A DNA stretch of 6,950 nt from Chloroflexota bacterium (GCA_024278255.1 JAJRTP010000207.1:1-6950), one strand, 5' to 3'. Shown: positions 1 through 5,408, numbered from the stretch's first letter. Numbers and translations are program-made. The notes: generated by a model from the sequence alone, not told the origin.

Positions 1-742
1 CCTGCTCCAGGGCAAATTTGGAGGTAATCAACGCGCCGCTGCGTTCTCCCGCTTCCACCACAATCACCCCCAGCGACAAGCCGCTGATGATGCGGTTGCG
101 CGGCGGGAAGTTTTTGGCTTCCGGCTGCACACCCAGCCCGTAATCGGACACTACCGCACCGTGTCCGTCCACAATATGCTGGGCCAACTGGCGATGCTCG
201 GCGGGATAGATGCAATCCAGCCCCGACCCTAATACGGCAATGGTACGGCCGTTTAACTCTACGGCCGTTTTATGCGCCACCGCATCAATCCCCCGTGCCA
301 GACCGCTGACCACGGTGATGTTACTGCGCACCAGTCCGGCAACCAGATCGCGGGTGACTTGACGGCCGTAACTCGTCAACCGGCGCGTCCCCACCACCGC
401 TACGGCCCATTGGTCACTCTCCCGCAATTCGCCCTGCACATACAACAGCGGCGGCGGGTTGGGAATCTCGCGCAAATAGGCCAGATAGCCAGGTGAATCC
501 CAGGTCAGCAGGGTAATATTGGCTGCCTCCAGTCGCGCCAGTTCCGTATCCAGATTCAGTGTCTGCCGCGTCTCCATAAAGGTGCGGATAGCCCGGCTGT
601 CCAATCCGATTTTGCGCAACTGCTCCGGTGCAGCCTGCCAGGCGGCCGTTACCGACCCGAAATAATCGAGCATGGCTTGCAGCTTGGCCGGGCCAATGCC
701 TTTGACCAGATTGAACCCCAACCAGTATTTCAAATCAGACAT
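1..742 (-). CDS. dprA: DNA-processing protein DprA (Smf), 3' end cut by window edge
   Basis: DprA binds incoming single-stranded DNA and loads RecA during natural transformation; it is also widespread in bacteria not known to be competent. The frame is open from ATG at 742 to the window edge, giving 247 residues of a protein usually about 360-370 long. An N-terminal helix-hairpin-helix-like stretch (GIGPAKLQAM, residues 15-24) precedes the Rossmann-like DprA domain: VVGTRRLTSYGR (116-127), SGLARGIDAVAH (146-157), TIAVLGSGLDCIYP (167-180), FPPRNRIISGLS (212-223) and VVEAGERSGALITSKFALEQ (228-247). The cut falls just before the usual GREVFAVPG-type segment, so the missing part is the end of the Rossmann fold and any C-terminal winged helix. 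The start is set by the family N-terminus; a GAGAAAGG-like ribosome site lies about 12 nt upstream, which is rather far. It lies 45 bp after rimM and is probably co-transcribed. Three ACGGCCGT octamers fall inside it. Confidence 0.95.
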   Translation of the reverse strand, partial: MSDLKYWLGFNLVKGIGPAKLQAMLDYFGSVTAAWQAAPEQLRKIGLDSRAIRTFMETRQTLNLDTELARLEAANITLLTWDSPGYLAYLREIPNPPPLLYVQGELRESDQWAVAVVGTRRLTSYGRQVTRDLVAGLVRSNITVVSGLARGIDAVAHKTAVELNGRTIAVLGSGLDCIYPAEHRQLAQHIVDGHGAVVSDYGLGVQPEAKNFPPRNRIISGLSLGVIVVEAGERSGALITSKFALEQ

Positions 743-787
743 GGGAGCAAGATACCTTTCTCAGGTTGCATTTTTTGTTAAGGTGTT

Positions 788-1294
788 TTAATCAGGCAGC
801 AAACCGGGAATCAGGTGGACAGTGATACGGCCGTTTTCAAAATCAATCTCCTGAATCACTTCCGCCGTATCCGGCAGCAGCACATCCCCCCGCGGGCCGC
901 GCACCAAAAACACATTATTGGCCTGCGTCTCGATAATTTCCACCAACGTCCCCAAAGCCTCGCCCGTATCGGTGAACACCAACAGCCCTTCCAACTGGTA
1001 CAGATAATATTCACCTTCTTCCAGGGGGATGGCTTCCTCTTCCAGCACTTGCAGCCACTCGCCGCGCAGCGATTCCGCGCCAGTCCGGTCATCAAATCCA
1101 GCCAGCTTGAGCAAAACCATATTTTTATGCACGCGGGCCGCTTCCACCACCACCGGGCGCGGATTTACTTCGCCTACATACACCACTTCCAGCCAGGTAA
1201 ACCGCTCCGGCAAATCAGTATGGGGCATCACTCGCACTTCGCCACGCACGCCATGCGGCTTGGTAATTTGACCAATAACTAAAAAAGAGTCCAT
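788..1294 (-). CDS. rimM: Ribosome maturation factor RimM
   Basis: RimM binds ribosomal protein S19 and helps mature the 3' domain of 16S rRNA during 30S assembly in the cytoplasm. The 168-residue length is normal. The N-terminal RimM beta-barrel begins with GQITKPHGVRGEV (residues 8-20), the family signature. The C-terminal PRC-barrel domain shows GEYYLYQLEGL (94-104), PRGDVLLPDTAEVI (134-147) and a closing IPGLL (162-166). ATG at 1294 is chosen from the family N-terminus, although no convincing Shine-Dalgarno sequence precedes it (the upstream bases are AACAAAATGAA). It is separated from khpA by 130 bp holding a terminator-like hairpin and a long inverted repeat, so it either depends on readthrough or has a promoter I could not find. 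The usual partner trmD does not follow; dprA does. Confidence 0.97.
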   Translation of the reverse strand: MDSFLVIGQITKPHGVRGEVRVMPHTDLPERFTWLEVVYVGEVNPRPVVVEAARVHKNMVLLKLAGFDDRTGAESLRGEWLQVLEEEAIPLEEGEYYLYQLEGLLVFTDTGEALGTLVEIIETQANNVFLVRGPRGDVLLPDTAEVIQEIDFENGRITVHLIPGLLPD

Positions 1295-1307
1295 TTCATT
1301 TTGTTCT

Positions 1308-1363
1308 GTAGCCGCGGTCTCCCTACCGCGCCAGCATAAACACAGTAGGGAGATCGCGGCTAC
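1308..1363. repeat. 19-bp inverted repeat between khpA and rimM
   Basis: Arms at 1308-1326 and 1345-1363 are inverted copies matching at 18 of 19 positions (arm 1 begins GTAGCCGCGGTCTCCCTAC), separated by an 18-nt loop. It lies 13 bp upstream of the rimM start and would fold into a strong hairpin in the rimM leader. There is no T-tract on the minus side, so it is not a standard terminator. The shape is that of a REP-like or small non-autonomous element; its copy number elsewhere in the genome cannot be seen here. Confidence 0.8.
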
Positions 1364-1373
1364 CTTTAGACAG

Positions 1374-1395
1374 AAAAGCCCTACCGAAGTAGGGC
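1374..1395 (-). terminator. Rho-independent terminator after khpA
   Basis: On the minus strand a 7-bp stem, GCCCTAC/GTAGGGC, closes a TTCG tetraloop and is followed by TTTTCTGTCT. The C(UUCG)G loop is exceptionally stable in RNA. It starts about 30 nt after the khpA stop and should end, at least partly, the ffh-rpsP-khpA transcript before rimM. Confidence 0.75.
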
Positions 1396-1424
1396 ACTCT
1401 AATCAATTAACAGAAGAATCCGGT

Positions 1425-1667
1425 CTAGCGGTCGCCGGTTTCGATGAGTTCTACAGAAACCCGCTTACCTTGTTTGGCTGCCGGAACCTGCACCAGGGTA
1501 CGAATAGAGTTGATGACCCGGCCTTTTTTACCGATCACCCGCCCCATGTCAGACCCGGCCACAGTTAATTCCAGCAGCGTCTCTTGTGGCGTTTCAATTT
1601 CTTCTACCACCACCTGATCCGGATAATCTACCAGGTTTTTAAGGATGTACTCAACCAATTCTTTCAT
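1425..1667 (-). CDS. khpA: KH-domain RNA-binding protein KhpA (YlqC family)
   Basis: This small single-KH-domain protein binds RNA; in Gram-positive bacteria KhpA pairs with KhpB and influences cell division, cell length and mRNA stability. The 80-residue length is typical. The KH core is ELTVAGSDMGRVIGKKGRVI (residues 33-52), with the GxxG nucleic-acid-binding loop as GKKG at 46-49, followed by the helix INSIRTLVQVPAA. The N-terminus MKELVEYILKNLVDYPDQV is standard for the family. It starts 14 bp after the rpsP stop with no clear ribosome site, so translational coupling to rpsP is likely. Placement between rpsP and rimM is the classic context for this gene. Function is assigned from family and context. 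Confidence 0.95.
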   Translation of the reverse strand: MKELVEYILKNLVDYPDQVVVEEIETPQETLLELTVAGSDMGRVIGKKGRVINSIRTLVQVPAAKQGKRVSVELIETGDR

Positions 1668-1681
1668 GAGATAGGCCGCAC

Positions 1682-2344
1682 TTAAGATTCTGTTTCTTCG
1701 GCTTCAGGTTCTTCTTCCACCTCGACAACAGTATCTTCTTCGTCTTCGACAACGGCTACGTCGCCAGCTTCGTCTACAACTACTTCAGTGTCTTCGACCT
1801 CTTCGGCTACGACTACTGCTTCTTCTTCCACCGCGGCAACAACATCTTCTTTGTCTTCGACAACTGCCACGTCGCCCGCTTCGTCCACAACTACTTCAGT
1901 GTCATCCACCTCTTCGGCTGCGGTTTCTTCCACTACAACGGCCGCGCCGGCTTCGTCGAGGGTAATTTCTTCTGCAACGACTTCGGTTACGGCCGTTTCT
2001 TCCACAACCGTTTCCTCATCCGTCTCCACAACATCAACCGTCTCGCCGCCAAATTCCGCCACTAACACGTCCAAAGACTCGCCAGCCCGTAAACGGCCCA
2101 GACGTTCAATCGTACCTTGCTTCACCAGGAGGCGTTCCACAGCATCCGTCGGTTGGGCGCCTACGCTCAACCAGTACAACGCCCGGTCTTCTTTAATGCG
2201 GTATTCAATCGGATCAACCAGCGGATTGTAATAACCGATCCGTTCCACAACACGGCCGTCCCGTTTAGAGTTAATATCTGCTACCACCACCCGGTAGCTG
2301 GGTTGTTTTTTCTTGCCTGTCCGGCTCAAACGAATTCTTAACAT
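1682..2344 (-). CDS. rpsP: 30S ribosomal protein S16 with long acidic repeat-containing C-terminal tail
   Basis: S16 is a primary 16S rRNA-binding protein of the 30S 5' domain and body. Residues 1-87 form the whole S16 domain: MLRIRLSRTGKKKQPSYRVV at the start, then GRVVERIGYYNPL and WLSVGAQPTDAVERLL. Bacterial S16 is usually 75-100 residues; this one is 220. Residues 88-220 are a low-complexity tail of about 41% Asp+Glu and 27% Val with a single basic residue (K165). DTEVVVDEAGDVAVVED occurs twice (148-164 and 185-201). The tail is continuous in frame with the S16 domain, so it is not a separate gene. ATG at 2344 is preferred because GGAG (2355-2358) lies 10 nt upstream; an in-frame TTG at 2353 would sit only 1 nt from that site. 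It lies downstream of ffh and upstream of khpA. Confidence 0.95.
   Translation of the reverse strand: MLRIRLSRTGKKKQPSYRVVVADINSKRDGRVVERIGYYNPLVDPIEYRIKEDRALYWLSVGAQPTDAVERLLVKQGTIERLGRLRAGESLDVLVAEFGGETVDVVETDEETVVEETAVTEVVAEEITLDEAGAAVVVEETAAEEVDDTEVVVDEAGDVAVVEDKEDVVAAVEEEAVVVAEEVEDTEVVVDEAGDVAVVEDEEDTVVEVEEEPEAEETES
1742..1922 (-). repeat. rpsP: Imperfect 70-bp direct repeat in the rpsP tail, period 111 bp
   Basis: The segments 1742-1811 and 1853-1922 align without gaps at about 63 of 70 bases and encode the same 17-residue acidic block. The 111-bp period (37 codons) keeps the reading frame, consistent with tail growth by in-frame duplication. Confidence 0.85.
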
Positions 2345-2366
2345 TCTAATCAATCTCCATCAAAAC

Positions 2367-2372
2367 ATTATA
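2367..2372 (-). promoter_or_regulatory. Possible internal -10 element for rpsP
   Basis: A perfect TATAAT reads toward rpsP about 22 bp before its ATG, in an AT-rich 72-bp gap. The hexamer 17 nt upstream (AGGTAC) is a poor -35. An internal promoter allowing extra S16 synthesis is possible but unproven; AT-rich chance is the alternative. Confidence 0.3.
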
Positions 2373-2380
2373 ACCAGATA

Positions 2381-2413
2381 ATTACTCAAGTACCTGATTA
2401 CTCAATTACTCAA
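2381..2413. repeat. Short tandem repeat with 8-bp period between ffh and rpsP
   Basis: ATTACTCA occurs at 2381-2388, 2397-2404 and 2405-2412, with a diverged unit (AGTACCTG) at 2389-2396, giving about four 8-bp units. On the coding strand this reads as repeated TTGAGTAA. It starts 4 bp past the ffh stop codon and lies upstream of the rpsP ribosome site. Confidence 0.7.
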
Positions 2414-2416
2414 TCA

Positions 2417-3754
2417 TTAAAAAGGCAAACGGCCGCCGAGCAAATTAGCCAAACCCCGCCCGCGGCCACTGCGTAACTGTTTCATCATCCGCTGCATTTC
2501 CTTAAACTGCTTCAGAAGCGCATTCACATCCTGAACCGTCGTACCCGAACCGGCAGCGATACGGCGTTTACGACTGGCTTTCAGTATTTTGGGTTTACGG
2601 CGTTCCTGCGGCGTCATAGACTGGATGATAGCCTCAATGCGTTTCAATTCGCCTTCAGCCTGGGTCATGTCCAAATCTTTGGTCATCTTACCCATGCCCG
2701 GCATCATCTCCAGCAGGGAGCCTAAAGGCCCCATCTTCTTAATCTGCTGCATCTGGTTCAGGAAATCTTCCAGGTTGAAGTCACCGGCCATCAGGCGTTC
2801 ACCCGCTTTGGCCACTTCCTCCTGATCCATCTCATCCTGGGCCCGTTCGATCAGGGTCATCATGTCGCCCATGCCCAAAATGCGGCTGGCCAGACGATCC
2901 GGGTGGAAGACCTCAATGGCGTTCATCTTCTCGCCGGTACCCAGGAACTTAATGGGTACGCCGGTCACTTCCCGCATGGAAATAGCTGCACCGCCGCGGG
3001 CATCGCCGTCCACTTTGGTCATAATGAGGCCGGTAATGTCTACCGCCTCATCAAAATCCTGAGCCACGCGCACAGATTCCTGCCCGGTCATGGCGTCCAC
3101 CACCAGCAGCGTTTCGATGGGTTCCACTCTGGCCTTGATGGCTTTGAGTTCATCCATCATGGACTCGTCAATGTTCAAACGGCCGGCCGTATCCAAGATT
3201 ACGACCGTAGCCCCGGAAGAAACCGCTTCCTTCACGCCGTTAGCGCAAATATCGGCCGGATTGGCTTCCGTGCCTTCAGCGTAAACCGGAATGTCCAGTT
3301 GTTTGCCAATGGTTTGTAGCTGGTCAATAGCAGCCGGACGGTAAACATCTGCCGCCACCAGCAACGGCCGTCTGCCCTGCTTGCGCAGGTAGAGCGCCAG
3401 TTTCCCGGCCATTGTGGTCTTACCAGCCCCTTGCAAACCCACCAACATAATCACAGCCGGGGATTGCAAACCGAGTTGCAGCCGTCCCGGTTCGCCCAGT
3501 GTCGTCACCAGTTCGTCGTGAACAATCTTGACCACCTGCTGGCCCGGCGTCAGGCTGCGCATCACTTCCTGCCCCACGGCGCGTTCCCGCACGCGAGTCA
3601 CAAAGCTCTTCACTACCTTGAAGTTGACGTCCGCTTCCAGCAAAGCCAGACGCACTTCGCGCATCGCTTTGTCTACATCCGCTTCCGTCAATTTACCGCG
3701 CCGCTGCAAGCCATCAAAAACTGTTTGCAAACGACTACCTAATGATTCAAACAC
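2417..3754 (-). CDS. ffh: Signal recognition particle protein Ffh (SRP54 GTPase)
   Basis: Ffh binds 4.5S/6S SRP RNA and hydrophobic signal sequences on nascent chains, and with FtsY delivers ribosomes to the membrane through paired GTPases. Numbered from the GTG start, the protein has 445 residues. The N domain covers about 1-100 (FESLGSRLQTVFDGLQRRGK near the start). The G domain has P-loop GLQGAGKTT (106-114), DVYRPAA (136-142), DTAGR (188-192), TKVDGDARGG (246-255) and GTGEK (272-276). The methionine-rich M domain (about 310-445) has LLEMMPGMGKM (347-357) and the RNA-binding SRKRRIAAGSGT (394-405). The frame extends upstream to TTG at 3799, but GTG at 3754 is preferred: it gives the family N-terminus (M)FESLGSRL and has GAGG 5 nt upstream, whereas the 15 extra residues fall in a leader hairpin. 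It heads a likely ffh-rpsP-khpA unit. Confidence 0.97.
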   Translation of the reverse strand: MFESLGSRLQTVFDGLQRRGKLTEADVDKAMREVRLALLEADVNFKVVKSFVTRVRERAVGQEVMRSLTPGQQVVKIVHDELVTTLGEPGRLQLGLQSPAVIMLVGLQGAGKTTMAGKLALYLRKQGRRPLLVAADVYRPAAIDQLQTIGKQLDIPVYAEGTEANPADICANGVKEAVSSGATVVILDTAGRLNIDESMMDELKAIKARVEPIETLLVVDAMTGQESVRVAQDFDEAVDITGLIMTKVDGDARGGAAISMREVTGVPIKFLGTGEKMNAIEVFHPDRLASRILGMGDMMTLIERAQDEMDQEEVAKAGERLMAGDFNLEDFLNQMQQIKKMGPLGSLLEMMPGMGKMTKDLDMTQAEGELKRIEAIIQSMTPQERRKPKILKASRKRRIAAGSGTTVQDVNALLKQFKEMQRMMKQLRSGRGRGLANLLGGRLPF

Positions 3755-3759
3755 TTGAT

Positions 3760-3763
3760 CCTC
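3760..3763 (-). promoter_or_regulatory. Ribosome binding site fixing the GTG start of ffh
   Basis: GAGG lies 5 nt before GTG at 3752-3754 on the minus strand. It supports GTG rather than the upstream in-frame TTG at 3799, which has no comparable site. Confidence 0.6.
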
Positions 3764-3774
3764 ATTTCGGACAA

Positions 3775-3822
3775 GAAACCCGGCTGCTTTCTCTGGCAAT
3801 CACGCCACAGAAACCGGGTTCC
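3775..3822 (-). promoter_or_regulatory. Structured ffh leader (imperfect hairpin)
   Basis: On the transcript GGAACCCGG (3822-3814) pairs with CCGGGUUUC (3783-3775) over 9 bp including one G-U; an inner UUUCU/AGAAA pairing and a small GGC/GCC tip follow. The hairpin sits between the predicted ffh promoter and the GAGG ribosome site, ending about 11 nt before that site. It could modulate translation or mRNA stability, or be a dispersed repeat; it matches no riboswitch class I recognise. Confidence 0.5.
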
Positions 3823-3859
3823 TTTCCTTTTAACTGTTATGTCGGTTATAAGACAGGCA

Positions 3860-3888
3860 ATTCTAACGCAGGCGATACCCGGCGTCAA
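3860..3888 (-). promoter_or_regulatory. Sigma70-type promoter of ffh operon
   Basis: TTGACG (3883-3888) and TAGAAT (3860-3865) are separated by exactly 17 bp and point toward ffh. Each hexamer matches consensus at 5 of 6 positions. The predicted transcription start is near 3853, giving a leader of about 100 nt before the GTG codon. It lies directly downstream of the metK terminator, as expected for an independent unit. Confidence 0.8.
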
Positions 3889-3908
3889 GAAAAATGAAAA
3901 CGTCTGAA

Positions 3909-3941
3909 AGATTGGTTCAATCTTGGAGATTGAACCAATCT
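3909..3941 (-). terminator. metK terminator hairpin
   Basis: A perfect 14-bp stem (AGATTGGTTCAATC and its complement, arms 3928-3941 and 3909-3922) closes a 5-nt loop 8 bp after the metK stop. On the minus strand it is followed by TTTCAGACGTTTTCATTTTTC, T-rich but interrupted. It probably ends metK transcription; the stem is AT-rich for a terminator, so a dispersed repeat used as terminator is an alternative. Confidence 0.7.
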
Positions 3942-3949
3942 GGGCATCA

Positions 3950-5182
3950 TTACGCCAGAACCGGTTCCGCCAGAGTCATAGCGGCGCGTAAAGCCTCTGC
4001 CCGGTCTGTATTTTCCCAGGGTGCTTCAATGTCATCACGGCCGAAATGTCCGTATGCGGCCGTAGCCCGGTAAATAGGCCGGCGCAGGTTCAGGTCGCGG
4101 ATAATCGCGCCGGGACGCAGGTCAAAATGGTCTTCGATTAAGTCCACCAACTGCTCGGAACTGTAGGGGCTGGTGCCAAACGTTTCCACATTGATACTGA
4201 GGGGTTCCGCCACGCCGATGGCGTAGGCCAACTGCACTTCACATCGCTCCGCCAACCCGGCTGCCACCAGATTTTTAGCTACCCAACGAGCCGCATAAGC
4301 CGCGCTGCGGTCTACTTTGGTGCAATCCTTGCCGCTGAAGGCACCGCCGCCATGCCGCCCCATGCCGCCGTAAGTATCTACGATGATCTTCCGACCGGTC
4401 ACGCCAGCATCACCCATCGGGCCACCTACAACGAAGCGGCCGGTGGGATTGACAAAAATACGCAGGTCATCATCAACCATTTCCGGCGGCAGGATGGGAT
4501 TGATGACATGCTCAATAATTTCGGCGCGGATAGTCTCGTTGTCTACGTCGGGGGCGTGTTGGGTGCTGATGAGGACGGTGTGAACCCGTTTGGGTTTGCC
4601 AAAGCTGTACTCAATCGTTACCTGGGATTTGCCGTCGGGGCGCACCCAGGGCAAAATGCCTTCCTTGCGTACCTGGGCCAGACGGCGGGTCAAATTGTGA
4701 GCCAGGTAAATGGGCAGAGGCATGAGGACGTCGGTTTCATTGCAGGCATAGCCAAACATCATGCCCTGATCGCCGGCGCCCAGCGTTTCCACTTCCACCT
4801 GCTGGCGGTTGCCGTTGCTGCGATATTCCAGCGCCCGGTCTACGCCCTGGGCAATGTCGGAGCTTTGTGCGGCTACGGCTACCTGGACGCCGCAGGTGTT
4901 GCCATCGAACCCTTTGCTGCTGTCGTCAAAGCCGATGTCTACGACGACTTCGCGCACCAGCCGGTCAAAATCCACAAATCCTGTCGTGCTGATTTCGCCC
5001 AGGAGCATGACGAAACCGGTTTTTACGGCCGTTTCGCAAGCAACGCGAGCATACGGGTCTTGTTCCAGTAACGCATCCAAAACAGCGTCACTAATCTGGT
5101 CACACATCTTGTCAGGATGTCCCTCGGTGACAGATTCAGATGTAAATAATAGACTGGGTGCTGTCATAAAAGTAGTTGTCAT
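3950..5182 (-). CDS. metK: S-adenosylmethionine synthetase (methionine adenosyltransferase)
   Basis: MetK makes S-adenosylmethionine from ATP and methionine, releasing phosphate and pyrophosphate; it is a cytoplasmic homotetramer needing Mg2+ and K+. The 410 residues are within the family range (about 380-420). Diagnostic motifs are TSESVTEGHPDK (14-25), DGNTCGVQVA (93-102), the ATP-site GAGDQGMMFGYA (135-146), NPTGRFVVGGP (245-255) and the glycine-rich GGGAFSGKD (278-286), in the order of the three repeated MetK domains. ATG at 5182 is supported by GGAGG with 9-nt spacing; a second in-frame ATG at residue 6 (5167) lacks such a site. The gene stands alone between its own promoter plus SAM-I riboswitch and its own terminator, so the pathway product should directly feed back on its synthesis. 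No damaged motif is seen. Confidence 0.98.
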   Translation of the reverse strand: MTTTFMTAPSLLFTSESVTEGHPDKMCDQISDAVLDALLEQDPYARVACETAVKTGFVMLLGEISTTGFVDFDRLVREVVVDIGFDDSSKGFDGNTCGVQVAVAAQSSDIAQGVDRALEYRSNGNRQQVEVETLGAGDQGMMFGYACNETDVLMPLPIYLAHNLTRRLAQVRKEGILPWVRPDGKSQVTIEYSFGKPKRVHTVLISTQHAPDVDNETIRAEIIEHVINPILPPEMVDDDLRIFVNPTGRFVVGGPMGDAGVTGRKIIVDTYGGMGRHGGGAFSGKDCTKVDRSAAYAARWVAKNLVAAGLAERCEVQLAYAIGVAEPLSINVETFGTSPYSSEQLVDLIEDHFDLRPGAIIRDLNLRRPIYRATAAYGHFGRDDIEAPWENTDRAEALRAAMTLAEPVLA

Positions 5183-5185
5183 AAG

Positions 5186-5203
5186 TATGAACCTCCATTC
5201 ATA
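5186..5203 (-). promoter_or_regulatory. metK ribosome binding site in a small hairpin loop
   Basis: On the transcript UAUGAA and UUCAUA form a 6-bp arm pair around a 6-nt loop UGGAGG that contains the GGAGG Shine-Dalgarno, which lies 9 nt before the metK ATG. The 5' arm begins within the end of the terminator U-tract. The stem is weak (mostly A-U), so a regulatory role is only possible. Confidence 0.5.
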
Positions 5204-5233
5204 AAAAAAGCCTCTTGCCGGTAAGCAAGAGGC
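5203..5233 (-). terminator. Expression-platform terminator of metK SAM riboswitch
   Basis: On the minus strand a perfect 9-bp stem GCCTCTTGC/GCAAGAGGC with a 6-nt loop is followed by seven T. It lies between the SAM-I aptamer and metK. Bases on the 3' side of P1 and just after it (UAAG and AAGA) can instead pair with CUUA and UCUU of the terminator 5' side, a plausible antiterminator. The expected logic is SAM bound, terminator formed, metK off. Confidence 0.92.
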
Positions 5234-5253
5234 GAAATGTTCCGTATCTTCCC

Positions 5254-5350
5254 CTTATCATCCAGCTTTTGCTGACGGAATTAGCACCTTCCCACCTTGT
5301 GGGGGTTGCTGCAGCTTCATCGGGCCGGTCCCTCTGCTGCTCCAGATAAG
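5254..5350 (-). promoter_or_regulatory. SAM-I (S-box) riboswitch aptamer
   Basis: The minus strand carries the S-box landmarks in order: P1 CTTATC/GATAAG (5345-5350 with 5254-5259); P2 with the kink-turn region GCAGAGGGA...GATGAAGC and the GGCCC pseudoknot-type loop; GCAGCAACC at the P2/P3 junction; P3 CCCAC/GTGGG (5291-5303); the conserved GGTGCTAATTCC; and P4 CAGC/GCTG around AAAA (5263-5274). This is the class that binds S-adenosylmethionine and usually controls methionine and SAM genes; metK is directly downstream. Confidence 0.97.
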
Positions 5351-5378
5351 AATGTCAATTGTCTAAATAACCGAATTG

Positions 5379-5406
5379 AGTATAGCCAATCAAACCGGCA
5401 TGTCAA
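5379..5406 (-). promoter_or_regulatory. Sigma70-type promoter of metK
   Basis: TTGACA (5401-5406, perfect -35) and TATACT (5379-5384, 5 of 6 for -10) are spaced by 16 bp and point toward the riboswitch. Start of transcription is predicted near 5372, about 20 nt before P1. Two more TTGAC boxes lie nearby (5353-5358 and 5413-5418) but lack a matching -10 of similar quality. Confidence 0.85.
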
Positions 5407-5408
5407 GT

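Noticed and set aside
815..1282. Plus-strand open frame of 155 codons
   Set aside because: It lies fully antisense to rimM, whose motifs are unambiguous.
1295..1424. A separate promoter for rimM-dprA
   Set aside because: No -10/-35 pair with acceptable spacing was found between the terminator and the rimM start.
1681..2000. CRISPR-like or microsatellite array suggested by repeated CTTC/CGAC
   Set aside because: The repeats are codon-level repetition in the S16 tail; there are no regular spacers.
1788..2231. Plus-strand Ser/Thr-rich open frame resembling a mucin-like protein
   Set aside because: It is the antisense reading of the Glu/Asp/Val repeats of the S16 tail; composition alone produces Ser/Thr runs.
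2345..2353. TTG start of rpsP three codons upstream
   Set aside because: It lies 1 nt from the GGAG site, too close to be used; ATG at 2344 has suitable spacing and matches S16 N-termini.
2903..3319. Plus-strand open frames opposite ffh
   Set aside because: They are antisense shadows of the conserved GTPase domain with no independent start signals.
3755..3799. N-terminal extension of Ffh from TTG at 3799
   Set aside because: It is not part of the family N-terminus, falls in a leader hairpin, and the GTG at 3754 has a better ribosome site.
4352..5071. Long plus-strand open frame of 239 codons
   Set aside because: It is antisense to the well-conserved metK and has no ribosome site or family resemblance; it is a shadow of metK codon structure.
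5353..5358. Second TTGACA near the metK riboswitch as a promoter
   Set aside because: Any -10 would fall inside the aptamer and make a transcript lacking P1; the 5379-5406 promoter is far better.
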